64,000 nt of DNA from Stropharia rugosoannulata. Its lineage: Eukaryota; Basidiomycota; Agaricomycetes; Agaricales; Strophariaceae. Below, piece after piece: positions 13,413-25,075 of this stretch. The DNA lies in NCBI GenBank assembly GCA_028532985.1, contig JANCIK010000003.1:3978001-4042000 (forward strand). The letters run 5' to 3'. The notes below the pieces were generated by a model, which had not been told where the DNA came from, made no database searches, and saw nothing but the letters and a program-made list of their open reading frames with translations. Position numbers and translations under genes: made by a program. Numbering within the stretch: the first letter of the stretch is position 1; every line of letters starts with the position of its first letter.

Positions 13413-16022
13413 TTACAGCTCAATAACCATCCGCGGGTCGTGCTGGTCACCGGGGGCATCAGCGCCGTCGCCTGTACCGACTCCTTCTCCGTGCAGTTTT
13501 GCACGCGCCGTTGCTTCGGCCAAAATTTCCACCCAATCCGCTTCGGTCAACCGATCGGCAGTATGGGCCCATGCCCTAACACGGGGCCCCCACTCGGCCT
13601 CGCCAAACGCAGAGATCGGTTGTCGATTTCCACGGACCTTCCGCAATGCTGGGTCTTCCCCCGAGGACCATAACGAGATTGCTCGTTCGAGCTGCCAGTT
13701 GTTATGATTCATTAGTATACAAGAACAGTGTATGAAGTTCCAAATACTGACTGCTGCTACACATAATCCCATTGCGCCTACTGGAAACCCAGGATAGTTT
13801 ATGACAGCGGATCCAACTCTCTTGATATGAAGGGCAAAAATGTCCAACACGAGATCCGATCGCAAGCCACCCTTGTGTCCCTGAAATCCATTAGCTGACA
13901 CTGGCTGAGAATACGTGACTGATTAGCATGACGTACCGGTTCAGCATCCGGATTGGCATAGATAAAGTTGAATGAATGCGGCGGTTGATACGCCCATTGT
14001 ACGTACTCTTGTATGTCGTTTTTCGTAAATGCATTGGTCGTGAAGAATTCATGCACTGTACTGAGTGCGCCCATGCCAATGGCGCTCCGCCAGTCGATCA
14101 GAATCCCACCCGACTGTAAAAGAACATGTGAATAGAAGAGACTGGGGCATGAGTACAACGTACCACTGCAACAAGGATGTCTAACGTGCTAGGTTGTTTT
14201 CCTTCGGCCTCCTTCAATGGTATTTCGGGAAAGACGGTTTGCCAAATGCTGCATGTTAGGTCTTGGGTAATGAGGGCATTCGTGCCATACGGGTCCTTGT
14301 GAGTGGCGGCCCATGCAGTTATCGTGTGACGGAAAGCTTTCTTCCAGCGCAACATGTGTGAGGTTGACTTGTTGAGAGGAAGGTTGGCCACAATGTGCGT
14401 CTCGCGGTGGCGGCGTTTATTTGGGACAGCCTCCGTTATGGGCTGTTCAGTGATGCTAATATTGCCCTGGGCCCTGCGGTATGAGTACAATCCGTTCTGG
14501 GATCAACAAAGCAACATACCACACCACGCCCGGATAAGTGTGAATGAACAACAACGGTGGGCTTGGCGGCACGGGCTACTTCCAAGTCTTGAGGGCTGTC
14601 CTCGTAATCAAACTCCCCCATAACTTGCGGGTCATCCTCGATGTGCGCTTCGGGCTGCTTAGGCAGTTTTGCAGGAATCTTGCGCCTCCAGTTGGGTATA
14701 AGTCCGCTGGACGGGCCTGACTCTCCTGGGGGCGGAGCTGGTCTGGGTCTGCCAATGATCATAGTCAATGATATGAGCAGGGCGAGATCGATAATGTACT
14801 CGCCGTTTCTCTTGAGCAGATTCATCTGCTGGCATGCCCGGGAGGACAGATACCTGCTTACGCTTTGTGCTGGCGATAGCGGATGGTGGCCTGACTGCAG
14901 AGACACGATGAAGCTGGTTCACATTCTGACGGAATTCACCGCGCTGCCGCGGCAGAGTGAATTAGTCAAATGAACAAAGGAGAGGATTATATGCTTACAA
15001 CAACCTTGCTGGACGGCTTGGAATAAGTTGGTCGGGTTGGGATAGCTGTTGTGGGAGCTAATAAACAAACAGCTGGTTAGTAACACGGGGAGATGATGAC
15101 CGTGAGTGGATGAGATAAGCAGGACTAACTAGCATGTGGCAGTTCAACGTCAGTTAACTCCTTGTCTGTGTAACCTTCTCCACAAGACAACTCGAAGCTG
15201 GAGTTGCTCAAGTCTGGGCCAGAAGATGGCGGTCCGTCATCGTCATCGTCGCCCTTGTAGTCCTGTTGCTGTTGCTGCATAAATGTAGGTTCGGGTTCAT
15301 AATCCGAGCCTTCGTCATACATGCTCATATCGTGGTCCTCATCACAGGGTTGCTCGTCCGCTTGGGCCTCGTAAACCTGGTGATTAGAAGTATGCTAGAC
15401 ATGGTCAGAACTGCAACTGGTTGATGTATATGTGAGTACATACTACATTGTCATCCAACGATGGTTTTAACGGCTACACCAGACAAACATGTCAGATTAT
15501 CCAACAGAATGAGTATTTGTACATGCCTTCAAAACCGAGGGTGTAATAGCCAAGTCTGGACGCAGTGAAATCGCCTGTTGGGCGTTTTCCTCTGCACGCA
15601 ATGAATCCTCGATAGCCGCGATCTGTTGGCACTGCAATTTTTTTTGGGCTTCGGCATTGGCCTGTTGTTTTTTCAAAGCAAGCTGGGCAGCTATTTTGTC
15701 CTGCTGGACCTGCGCTGAAGTTCGGCGGGAAGGCGTGTCGATAATGGCTTGACCAGGTTGGTACTTGCCGTTGGTCCGCTTAGGCCGGGTGGTCTTGACT
15801 TCTGTTGGTGGTGCCGTGGCTACTACTACTGAACCTCCTCGACCCTGTCCTCTGCCACGGCCTGGGGGACGTCCACGTCCACGTCCTCCTCTGACAGTGG
15901 TGTTCAATCCGTCTTGATGCCCAGAGGCATCTGCGCAGACAACCACGGCAATGGTCAGACCAATTCTTAAATCATAAAATGTGTTAACTCTTACCGTGAT
16001 TTTCTTGAATATTAGATGTCAT
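13413..16022 (-). CDS. Plavaka-associated accessory protein
   Basis: This is a multi-exon gene starting at ATG 16022 (MTSNIQENH) and ending at the TAA at 13413-13415 (MVIEL). Segments in order are an Arg/Gly-rich tract (GGRGRGRPPGRGRGQGRGG), a basic then coiled-coil stretch (TSAQVQQDKIAAQLALKKQQ), an acidic Glu/Gln-rich part (FMQQQQQDYKGDDDDDG), and a folded C-terminal half (NLPLNKSTSHMLRWKKAF, ILIDWRSAIGMGALSTVHEF, LRSDLVLDIFALHIKRVGSA). The exon junctions I traced from 14500 to 13413 all keep phase, so the gene looks intact. Hypothetical proteins of this layout commonly sit beside Plavaka transposases; the C-terminal half may correspond to DUF6532, but I cannot verify that. The RGG-like tract suggests nucleic-acid binding (inference). 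Expression is probably from the shared promoter at 16023-16203. Confidence 0.72.
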
Positions 16023-16203
16023 TCTCAAGCGGAAAATGCAGGCGCAGCTTGATTCTATGCGAAAGATGGGTTGGGAAATTTTCTTGTTTGGCCAAGATGC
16101 ATGAGCACTTCCGACGCGCCTTTGTTGGTTCGTGTTTGTTGATTCGTTCAGTGTTGACACGGCGTCGTTGAACACACAGATTGCATAGTATACCCCAGCT
16201 GGC
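16023..16203. promoter_or_regulatory. divergent promoter between accessory gene and transposase
   Basis: Only 181 bp separate the two start codons on opposite strands, so both promoters must lie here or overlap the 5' ends of the genes. No TATA box is obvious. Confidence 0.55.
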
Positions 16204-19200
16204 ATGGCGCGACTGAGATGCACAGTACCAGGGTGCCCGAAAACCTTTCGAACACAGAGTGGTCGCACGTATCATGTGCGCCTCATGCACCAGAACTTCA
16301 ACCTTGTCGCCCCCGAAGATTTGGCCTTCCGTAATTTTTGGGGTGGCGGTGAGGATGACGGTGTCGGGGACAATGGGAGGGATGAGCCTGATATCGAGGA
16401 AGAAGTTCGAGTTCGGCATCATCCCTACCTGACTGGTCAGTACTTTACCCTGATGTCTGATATCTCATTGGGCCGCTTAAGTGCATCATTTTAGCTGTAC
16501 CTTGCAATATTACTGGTCAACCTCTGCCAGAAAATGCACCACCCCCGCCCTATGACATCCAGGAGGACTGGGAACCTTTTGAGGGCGAACAGCAGTTTCG
16601 CCTGGCTGATTTTCTGTTTAGGCAGGAGGAGATGTCGGCAGGTAACATCAACGAACTCATGGACATCTGGGCGGTGAATACTGAGACGGCAGAAGGTCCG
16701 TTCTCGTCGAGTCAGGACATGTATGACATGATCGACAGTATCAAGCATGGGGATGTTCCCTGGCAAGGATTCTCTGCTGGTTTTTCTGGAGATATTCACG
16801 CAAACGATCTGTCATGGAAATCAGCTCAATATAGCGTGTGCTTCCGTGATCCATGCCAGGCCATGGTGAATACCTTGAAAAACACCGATTTCCACGGCCA
16901 GTTTGACTACAGTGCATATGTGAAGCTGAACAAGAAAGGCAAGCGACAGTGGAATGAAGTGATGTCAGGGAACTATGCATGGCGGACTTCAGTAAGTTCG
17001 TCTCTCTTTTGCGATTTGTCCTGCATACTCAATTCCATCCATGAAGACCAAGATATATGAAGATGATCCTTTGACAGCGGGAGCAATGCTCTGTCCGCTT
17101 ATACTGGGAAGTGACAAGACTACAGTGTCCGTCATGACAGGCAATGTAGAGTATCACCCACTCTATATCACCCCGGCCAATGTACATAACAGTATTCGGC
17201 GCGCTCATCGGGGTGCTGTCATACCTATAGGCTTTCTGGCTATACCGAAAAGTGAGTCCTCAATGAGGTATTGCATTTGCTCCGCCAACATTATAGTAGA
17301 TTTGCGGCAAGATGACAATGATGCTGCCTTCCGAAAATTCAAGCGGCAGCTATATCACGCCTCAATAGCCATGATTCTGTCATCCCTCAAGCCTGCTATG
17401 ACTACGCCAGTTGTTCTCTGTTGCCCGGACGGTCATTTTCGGCGTGTGATTTTTGATCTTGCAGCCTACATTGCGGACTATCCGGAACAGGTTTATCTGG
17501 CAGGCATAGTTAATGGCTGGTGCCCTAAGTACGTGCAATTCTTCAGATGGTGCCCGGATTAGCTGACTCGTACTTAAACTCGTTAAGATGTACCAGCATA
17601 CCCGCTCATTTGGACTGTCCTTCGGATCGACAATCACATCGACATACTGAAGAACTGATGAAAATCATACCCTCCAAAACTTTATGGGACGAGTATGGCA
17701 TCGATGATGATATTACTGTACGTGTACATCTATCTTCATGTGGAAGCAGTGTGTTCTAATACCAGAATACTAGCCGTTTACTGTGCATTTTCCTCGTGCT
17801 GACATACATCATATGTTGTCACCGGATCTCCTGCATCAGTTGATTAAAGGGACTTTCAAAGATCATCTCGTGCAGTGGGTTAGTGATTACTTGCATCTCG
17901 TACACTCAAGGGAGCGAGCCTCAGAAATTATGGACGACATAGACCGCCGGTGAGTCATTCTTACCATAATAAATGTAAGATGACTTAATGTGCATAGAAT
18001 TGCAGCTGTTCCGCCGTTTCCAGGTATTCGGCGCTTCCCCCAAGGGCGACGCTTCAAACAATGGACTGGAGATGATTCCAAGGCGTTAATGAAGGTGTAT
18101 CTACCTGCCATTCAAGGCTATGTCCCTCCTGAAATCGTGAAGACTTTTGCGTCATTTTTGGAAGCATGTTACATAGCGCGACGGGCCGATATTGATGAAG
18201 ACTCCCTTGGCGAATTACGACGTGCAGTAGCGCGATTCCACCGTGACCGCGAGATATTTAAAGAGCTGGGTGTACGAACTGGATTCTCGTTACCGCGTCA
18301 GCATTCACTATACCACTATGCTGACCTGGTCATGGAGTTTGGTGTACCCGGAGGACTCTGCTCGTCAATCACAGAGTCTAGACATATCACAGCTGTTAAG
18401 AAACCGTGGCGCCGATCCAATAGGTACGAAGCATTGGGGCAAATGTTAGTCACACTGCAACGCCTTGACAAGTTAGCTGCCGCACGCGTGGATTTTGTAC
18501 GACGTGGCATGTTACCACCGTCGTATGGGCCTCCTCCCCAACCAATCAGAACAAGAGCCACGAACCGTGGGGATAACAGTGACAACGAGGACGAACAAGA
18601 AGAAGACGAGCCGGTCGATGAGCTTGTGATGGGCAATGTTGCACTGGCACTGAGCCGAGGTGGGTATCAATTCCTGTTTTAATTAACACTATTGACATTG
18701 TCCTTGATTTTGTAGCACGTAATTATCCACGCCTGCTACCTGAGCTCGCCGAACACCTAGAAACCCCTGAACTTGTCGACCACACGAGACGTTTTCTGTA
18801 TGATCAGCTGTATCCCTTTGCTGAACTCTCCTCGGATGACGTGGACATCTCACAATGCCCATATCCTTCCACCAAGTTTTCGGTCTTTCATTCAGCACTC
18901 GCTACCTTCTATGCTCCAAGTGACGACTCTGGAATTCGTGGGATGAAACGCGAAAGGATTCGATGCTCACCCAATTGGCGAAAAGAAGGCCCTCGGCGGG
19001 ATTGTGTTCTCGTGGTTGTGGATGATACCAAGCCTGGCATGAGAGGGCTGAGTGCTGCTCGTGTCAAGCTTTTTTTCTCGTTCCAGCATGATGGTGTCAC
19101 CTACCCGTGCGCCTACGTTGAATGGTTTGAGAATTACGGCCGCTACCCGGAGGCCGAGACAGGAATGTGGAGAGTTCGTCCACAGATGACTAGCACTGGC

Positions 19201-19386
19201 AGGAACGCACGCAGGCTAATGGGAGTGATTCATGTGAAGACAATATTGCGCGCTGTGCAATTACTGCCGGTCTATGGTAACGCAATGCTTCCTACAGACT
19301 TCCACCATTCTTATACCCTGGATTGCTTCCAAATGTTCTATGTAAACAAGTATGCCGATAATCGAGCTCATGAATTAATAATTTAA
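16204..19386 (+). CDS. Plavaka-family transposase, intact
   Basis: Eight exons (16204-16435, 16495-16991, 17053-17251, 17312-17528, 17588-17717, 17774-17949, 17998-18659, 18716-19386) sum to 2,784 nt, an exact 928 codons with no internal stop. The N-terminus is a C2H2 finger (C6, C11, H24, H29). Family blocks follow: HPYLTG, EDWEPFEGEQQFRLADFLF, GDVPWQGFSAGFSG, VCFRDPCQAMVNTL, the core LGSDKTTVSVMTGNVEYHPL, RGAVIPIGFLAIPK, CPDGHFRRVIFDL, ADIHHMLSPDLLHQLIKGTF, GRRFKQWTGDDSKALMKVYL and SLPRQHSLYHY. The protein cuts and pastes the element in the nucleus. Conservation without lesions suggests recent activity or recent arrival. Confidence 0.93.
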
Positions 19387-19516
19387 ATTTTGTGTAATCC
19401 TTGTGAATTGATTGAATGAACTTGATGGACTACAAATGTTACTAATATATCAATTAATCACACACTACACTTCCAATGTTTATATTCGAGTACCGTAACC
19501 AAACAACTTCCACCCC

Positions 19517-20106
19517 TTACTCTCTTTCCACGTTGTGTACGAAGTTGGACAACCCAGACTGCATCTTCTTCATTGCAGTACGTGCTTTCTGGATCCGTGC
19601 CTCCACGTTCGCCAGCTCACGCCGCTTCTCTGCCAGGCTTGCCCTTTTTTTCTTCAACTCCTCGGCATGGGTGGCAATAGCACTGTTAAGTTCGCAGCGG
19701 CAATGTTGATCCTCAAGAAACTGCCTTCGAAGTTTCAAGAAGACCTTGCGAGCCGCATCGATGGTGGTCTCGGTATCGCTGAATTGGTCATCCTCATCAT
19801 TCCCCTCGCCCTCGCCAGCCGTGCTTGAAGAGCTATCTGCAGAAGCTCCCTCTGCCGTGGCATGGGTCACGGCGCTGCTGGGCGGCTGTTTCTCCGCGCT
19901 GTATCATATGGGCAGCAGTAAGTTTATTATGACCGACTCCGAGTCAAGTTGGATTGTGTTACTTACCTATTATTCCCTGGTGCAGCGGTCTCAAGTGCCT
20001 CCAGAGCCTCCGCAAAGCTGCGCTTCGGAACCCGTGTTGCGGTCCCAGGTTTGGCAGATGCGCCATTGGTTTGCTTAGAGGCTGAACCTTTCATGCCAGG
20101 AACCAT
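19517..20106 (-). CDS. small coiled-coil protein, probable element cargo
   Basis: Two exons. Exon 1 starts at 20106 (MVPGMKGSASKQTNG) and reads KRSFAEALEALETAAPGNN up to a GTAAGT donor near 19966. Exon 2 starts near 19904 and reads SAEKQPPSSAVTHATAEG, then an acidic Ser-rich segment, then a long charged helix (LKKKRASLAEKRRELANVE) to the stop at 19517. The helix has heptad character and probably forms a coiled coil. It converges tail-to-tail with the transposase gene, ending about 130 bp from it. The function is unknown; a DNA-binding or dimerising partner for the transposase is conjecture. Confidence 0.6.
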
Positions 20107-20413
20107 GGTGTCTAACTAGCATGACTTGTAAGTCAATAATACAACTAGTAGCTGGTTACTCACATAGCACTTCTAGTGAAGGTTCTCTCGGAGATGCTGG
20201 GAGAAACAGAGAAAGGTTGAGAAAGCGCCGGGTTCTGGGTCGTCTTTTTCGAGTGAAGTTTAAGCCGCGATGGCTCAGGGAATGGCGGGGGATCGTGAAT
20301 GGAGAGAGGGCCGGCATGACTGCAAGCCGATTCGATCAATTGTGACAAACATAGTGAGTTTTTTTCCTTGCTATAAAGGTGATACCCGCAGACTTACCTG
20401 CTCCAAGGCGCTC

Positions 20414-21117
20414 ATGTCTTCGCCGCCAGTGCAACTGGCGCCCTACGCTACGCCCCAGACACCCTGCGCTGAGCAACCTTTTGCCAAATCCCCCTCCAGC
20501 AGCCCTTTCACACTCTTTGCTCCGAAACCAAAGCTCTTGCGCCCACCAAAACGTGCTGGGGTTCCACTGCACCCGACACCTCTCTCACCCCCGAAATTTG
20601 ACTCAGGTCGGACTCATGAGGTTGCGGGATCCCGTCACAAGAGGGACGCACCCACTCCCAGACGTGCACCTTCGACTCGTAAGTCCGCAATAAAGGCACG
20701 CATTACCTTACGAATGTACGTCAAACTTGCCATTACTGTCGTTCATGAATCATGCTGAATCTGATACTTAGCCAATACGCCAAAGGCGGTTTCCTTAATG
20801 AGTGTACAAGCGCTAATGCGGCGATTGAAACCATGGTCAGATTCAAGGCAAGCCGTGCCATTGGAGACAATGCCTGCACACCTCGGCGATCCTCTGAGGA
20901 AGGAAACACGGCTGTGGTCTCCAACAATGGTGCACTCCCAGTCAGCCCCCATAGTGTAGCTCTCGCTGCACCGCCTGGATCTCTCAGCCCACTGACCTAC
21001 CGTGCATTATATGAATGGCCACCCGCACGTTTGTCTGCGACCCAAATCCAGTGGCCCCGCATTATGAGTCCTGCGACTCAACGAGCCTATGCTGCCAGCC
21101 TTGGTGTCGGCGAGTAG
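20414..21117 (+). CDS. Pro-rich hypothetical protein, probable element cargo
   Basis: Starts at ATG 20414 with a low-complexity N-terminus rich in Pro, Lys and Ser (PFTLFAPKPKLLRPPKRAG). A GTACGT...TTAG intron from about 20716 to 20770 joins LR-I to QYAKGGFLNECTSANAAIE. The C-terminal part ends SPLTYRALYEWPPARLSATQ and AYAASLGVGE at the stop before 21117. No domain was recognised. It lies in the right arm of the Plavaka-type element, upstream of and divergent from the coiled-coil gene. An additional upstream exon is possible, so the start is provisional. Confidence 0.5.
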
Positions 21118-21427
21118 TAGAAAACTTTACTACATACAATATTGACATTCATTTACTATGTAGTTTACAAGTTGACTAGTAGTACGGTATTACAACTTGT
21201 ATCCAGTAGTAGACGACTAATCAAGTTTATTGTGAATGTCAGACTTACTTGCCAGTGATTGGATGAACTTGGAAAGGATGACACTACTTGGCGGGCTCGG
21301 GTGAGTTCCTAAATGAATGCCTGTAATTGGCGGGATTGGGTATCCCGGCAATCACTCCCGCGTACGCCGACCCGCATCAAGGCGGCCCAAGCCAGCCAAG
21401 AATTTGTCGTCTTGCTGATGTCCCATT
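21118..21427. other. right arm of Plavaka-type element and MYND 3' flank
   Basis: No gene. Repeated ACTTG/CAAGT strings occur at about 21168, 21198, 21248, 21268 and 21290. The element end is probably within this interval. Confidence 0.4.
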
Positions 21428-22678
21428 TTATTTTCCGTCGAGGTACGACGAGGGGTGGGGATCGGCTCCATCAACAATCTCATTCGGGTTCTTCATGAGT
21501 CGCCTCAGCAAGATGCCATTGTCGGTAAGGTTGATGACCCCAGACAGATATTCGTATACTCCTCCTTGAAGAGATGCCCTATGGAGCCCCAATACATCTC
21601 TCTTGATATATGGATGGTCGAAAAATAATTTGTATGCGGATTTCAGAGTATTATACTCTCTCATGTTTTTGCAGTTTCGAAAGCCGTAATCCACTGCTAC
21701 GTTGCTATTAGTATCTCGAAGAAAGCTGTCGACTTCCTCTAAGGTCTTCGAAGGGTCCTCCAAAACAAATCGCTTTAGGTACCAAACGGAAGGGATTTCG
21801 GAAGGAGACGAAGATGAGGACAGTATGTCTGTGAGTGCTGACTCTTGGTCCTCATCATAGAAGTCCAGCCACTCGGAGATTTGTTTCGATTCAAAAAGGG
21901 CTGTGAGTCTTGACTTCTTGAATGCGTCGTAAAATTCATCGAAGGTGCATTGCTCCAGAAGTTCTTGGTATCGTCTGGCCAGTTGCATCTCGTGCCACAT
22001 AGTGTCACAGATGCAGAATCCGAAATATATATAATTACGATCGTTCGGGCCTGGATGAAAACCAGATTTTATGGTGCCAACAAAGGCAAAGCATTGATAT
22101 TTGGGTGCTTCCCACTGCGAGATTGTTCGATGGATGATATAGGAAGGCATATCGGGAGCTCCAGCTCCAGCCACGTATTTCCATGCGAGATTGAGAATGT
22201 CATTAGCGGTTTCATTAGCAGGTTCAGCGTCTTGCCCGGGGGAGTCGTCCAAGATGTTTTGATGCTCAAGAAACCACGGATAGTACAGCCCCCTATTATT
22301 CTTGGGTAATCCTTCGTAGAAGCTCTTGGTTTCTTGCAGTAGTGTTCCAGATTTCCTCCAGCGATGAAGCTTAGCTGCATTCACTCCACCTACTTTGACA
22401 AGGCCTTGGTACAGTCCGAGAAGCATGGACGTCTCTTTAGAAGTTATTTTGCGGAATCCCCAGTCTTCTAACGTTTTGTAATCGGTAGGAATGAGGTCCT
22501 GCATGCAAGCATGAACCAGATGGTCGGCTGTTGTCACTTTTTTTGGGTCGCAGTCAAATTTGTGGCGATACCAGTGTTTTTTCTGGCATGATTTGCTGCA
22601 GTACCGAGCCTTACGACAGTTACTGCACTTGAGATGCCCAACGCTTTCCTGACAGTAATCGCAGAGCAGTTCGTCCAT
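21428..22678 (-). CDS. MYND-type zinc-finger protein
   Basis: A single open frame of 416 residues starts at ATG 22678. The first 43 residues form a complete MYND finger with ligands at C6, C9, C18, C21, C27, C31, H39 and C43. MYND fingers bind proline-rich peptides and act as protein-interaction modules. The remaining about 370 residues (for example FEGLP-like FYEGLPKNNRGLYYPWFLEH, then MWHEMQLARRYQELLEQ) are the unnamed C-terminal region common in Agaricomycete MYND proteins. The stop lies near the presumed right end of the Plavaka-type element, and a gag-only LTR element lies 212 bp upstream of the start, so the gene is bracketed by transposons. The retroelement may have displaced or supplied promoter sequence. 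Confidence 0.85.
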   Translation of the reverse strand: MDELLCDYCQESVGHLKCSNCRKARYCSKSCQKKHWYRHKFDCDPKKVTTADHLVHACMQDLIPTDYKTLEDWGFRKITSKETSMLLGLYQGLVKVGGVNAAKLHRWRKSGTLLQETKSFYEGLPKNNRGLYYPWFLEHQNILDDSPGQDAEPANETANDILNLAWKYVAGAGAPDMPSYIIHRTISQWEAPKYQCFAFVGTIKSGFHPGPNDRNYIYFGFCICDTMWHEMQLARRYQELLEQCTFDEFYDAFKKSRLTALFESKQISEWLDFYDEDQESALTDILSSSSSPSEIPSVWYLKRFVLEDPSKTLEEVDSFLRDTNSNVAVDYGFRNCKNMREYNTLKSAYKLFFDHPYIKRDVLGLHRASLQGGVYEYLSGVINLTDNGILLRRLMKNPNEIVDGADPHPSSYLDGK

Positions 22679-22889
22679 ATTATTGGTACCTTGAAAGCTG
22701 TCAAGTCGGCATACATCAGCTAAGAACAGAACAGTTAATATACAATTCTTATCTCACCTTTGTCGTATCGGGTTTTCACTTGGAGACCTATGAAACACAA
22801 CGCTAGGTCGTCCTGTTGATGGTTCGACGATGATCGTAACTTGCAAGTGATATTGCGGTGCTAGATAGGTTTTTCAAGTTGGTCCAAGC

Positions 22890-23101
22890 TGTCAGGATGA
22901 AGATCCCGAGCTGAGAAGGCAAGGCGAGGGATGAGGGACAACCAAATGTATTGGGGGTGTGGACCGACAAGGTCAAAGGTAAGGTGTACATATGCGTATC
23001 TACGGTATATGTACGATCTGAGGTGGGCCCAAACAGCGGCATACATGCCCGAATGGGTAATGGGGAAGCCAAAGGGGGAAGTGGGTTGTGCAGTCATGAC
23101 A
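22890..23101 (-). repeat. 3' LTR of the gag-only element
   Basis: 212 bp, matching base for base the copy at 25573-25784. It is bounded on the left by CAAGC. Confidence 0.95.
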
Positions 23102-23292
23102 TCACCCCCTCCTCAAGGAGCAGGCCCCGCGTGAGGGTGGCCGATGGATGGGGCGGTTAAGGTGGGCTTCGTGGTCGAGCTCATCCACACAAGATGTTTT
23201 CTGAGAAGGCACAGCGGATTTGGTACACAATGTAGAATTATCAACAATATTAGAAAGAACATGTGTAGTAATACGCGACGAGGACGCTGATC

Positions 23293-24657
23293 TCACTCGT
23301 CGGACTGTGCAAAAAACGGCCCAAGAAGGTCTTGGAGGCGGTCCATTACCTCCGCGTCATCGTCAGCTTCCTCTGCTTCGTCCACATTGTCGTCAATAAC
23401 CTTTCGAACGACTTCAACGGAGTGCGCAAGCGTGTCAACATGGTCAAGTAGTTTCTTGACGCGCTCGCTAAACTTGCGAGGTTTGGTGCAGTCGCGCGCC
23501 ATATGGCCGGATTCACCGCAAGCATAGCAGTTGAAAGGTTTAATTTCTTTGGATGAGGACAGCTTGAGGGGGGCGGGTCTGGTGGGGGGAATGATGGCCG
23601 GGGGCAGGCTTGACGTTGCGGGTGGCGTTGTTACGTCTGGGCGTTTGAAGGGTTGCCAGCGACGGAATTGCTGCTGAGGACGTCGTGCATATGATGTGAT
23701 GTGGTTGTTGTCCGCTGCAGCTTTTGCCTTGCGAGTGCGAAGGAAATTATCGCATTCAAGAATGAGGTCCTTCCAGCCCTCAACTGTGGTCGGAGAGGGT
23801 GTGACGCGGTAGCATTCATCTCGGAGGTCGGGGCGCAAGCCGTCGATGAGGAAGAACAGTGAGGCTTCATCGCCGAAGCGCGATTTGCGGCGGAGGTGCT
23901 CAAACTCAACCAAGAAGAGGCCTGCATTGCGGTCGCCCTGGGCAAGTAGACGCATCTTGCGTTGAGCGTCCTGTCGCTCGTGCGGATTTGCGAATGACGC
24001 GCGTAGGCGTTCTTCAAAGGAGCTCCATGACGAGAAGTGGTAGGACCCTTCTGCAATTTGGTCATAGAGGTCTGTGAGCCAGTCCGACGCATCTCCTTTG
24101 ATCAGAGTAAGAGCATATCGAACCTGCTTTTCGGGTGTGTCAAAATCATCAGGCTGTGCACGGAAGATGTTGACGCAAGCATTCAGGAAGGGTTGCAGTT
24201 TGGCTGAGTCGCCCGTGAACTCATCTGGTTTTGGAAGACGAATCTTGTTACTCGACGAGCGGGCCGCTGGAGGAGCTAATGTAGAGTGCGCATGGACGAG
24301 GGACATGGCGGTCTCAAAAGCGGCAACGAGGCGGGATATCGTAGCAGACTCCGCCGGTGAGCGAGAGCTTCGTCGTCGACAGTGGTGAGAGCACGAGCGA
24401 GAACGCGAACGTGAGGAGTGTGACCGGCGACCTGTACGACGGCGGCTTGTGTCTGTGCGGTCGCGAGGGCTCGACTGGTGTGTGCTTACAGTGGGTGGTG
24501 GTGGAGCCGGCGCGGTTGGAGGGGCAATGTGGGGGGGAGGGTCGCGAGAGCGTTGTACTGCAAATGGTGTGGCCACGATGGGCTGGGAGGGCAAAATAGA
24601 CGTGGGAACCGCAGAAAGAGGGGCGGCCGGAGCGGACGCATCGCGACGTGGAGGCAT
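23293..24657 (-). CDS. Ty3/gypsy-type Gag polyprotein
   Basis: 454 residues from ATG 24657 (MPPRRDASAPAAP). The N-terminal 110 residues are Pro- and Arg/Ser-rich (SRSRSRSCSHHCRRRSSRS). Residues about 150-320 are the retrotransposon Gag capsid fold (LPKPDEFTGDSAKLQPFLN, YALTLIKGDASDWLTDLYD, SFEERLRASFANPHERQDAQ). A single zinc knuckle CYACGESGHMARDC (C-x2-C-x4-H-x4-C) follows near residue 390, then an acidic C-terminus. Gag forms the virus-like particle that packages element RNA. The stop is 190 bp before the 3' LTR and no pol follows. An in-frame TTG at 24708 extends the open frame, but it is not needed as a start. Confidence 0.92.
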   Translation of the reverse strand: MPPRRDASAPAAPLSAVPTSILPSQPIVATPFAVQRSRDPPPHIAPPTAPAPPPPTVSTHQSSPRDRTDTSRRRTGRRSHSSRSRSRSCSHHCRRRSSRSPAESATISRLVAAFETAMSLVHAHSTLAPPAARSSSNKIRLPKPDEFTGDSAKLQPFLNACVNIFRAQPDDFDTPEKQVRYALTLIKGDASDWLTDLYDQIAEGSYHFSSWSSFEERLRASFANPHERQDAQRKMRLLAQGDRNAGLFLVEFEHLRRKSRFGDEASLFFLIDGLRPDLRDECYRVTPSPTTVEGWKDLILECDNFLRTRKAKAAADNNHITSYARRPQQQFRRWQPFKRPDVTTPPATSSLPPAIIPPTRPAPLKLSSSKEIKPFNCYACGESGHMARDCTKPRKFSERVKKLLDHVDTLAHSVEVVRKVIDDNVDEAEEADDDAEVMDRLQDLLGPFFAQSDE

Positions 24658-25075
24658 CGTGGATGAACAGTAATTAAAGCGAAGAAAAGCTGAGTACGGT
24701 AGTGACAATTAAAAGGGAAAAAGGTCAAATATATGCGTTGTTGAGGGAGGCGAGAGAAACGAGACGTGAGAATTAAGTGGTACGTGCAAAGTTATTGACT
24801 CGGAAAGAGATTAATTAAGTTAAGAAAGTGGAGTGATGCTGCAAGTGAGAAAGGTCAACGAAAAATGTGGATGTATGCGTAAAGTATGCTGCGAGAGGAG
24901 TCGTCTAGAACCGAGAAAGATGCGAGTGAGCGAGAATTTCCGAGATAAGGTCGGTCCAGTTGGCGGAGGAAAGAGGTTCAATAATAAGCCAGCTGCGGAG
25001 ACCTAAAATAATGGTCGAGTCTGTCAGAAGCGATTCGGTGAGTACACGAAGTCGAGTGGGCTGTTCGGGGCGGTC

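Larger units (their letters stand above)
13095..21420. mobile_element. Plavaka-type DNA transposon with four genes (approximate limits)
   Basis: The span contains an apparently intact Plavaka transposase (16204-19386), a head-to-head accessory gene (16022-13413), a small coiled-coil gene (20106-19517) and a Pro-rich gene (20414-21117). CCAAGT/ACTTG motifs cluster at both flanks (13095-13300 and about 21250-21300). The outer limits are estimates bounded by the ACH1 and MYND genes; I could not find clear terminal inverted repeats or a target duplication by eye. Plavaka elements are cut-and-paste transposons abundant in Agaricomycetes and grouped with CACTA-like elements. Attribution of the two rightmost genes to the element rests on position only. 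Confidence 0.65.

Noticed and set aside
22803..23160. Short open frames at about 22.8-23.1 kb duplicated at 25.4-25.9 kb
   Set aside because: They lie in the two identical LTRs and simply repeat each other; not separate genes.
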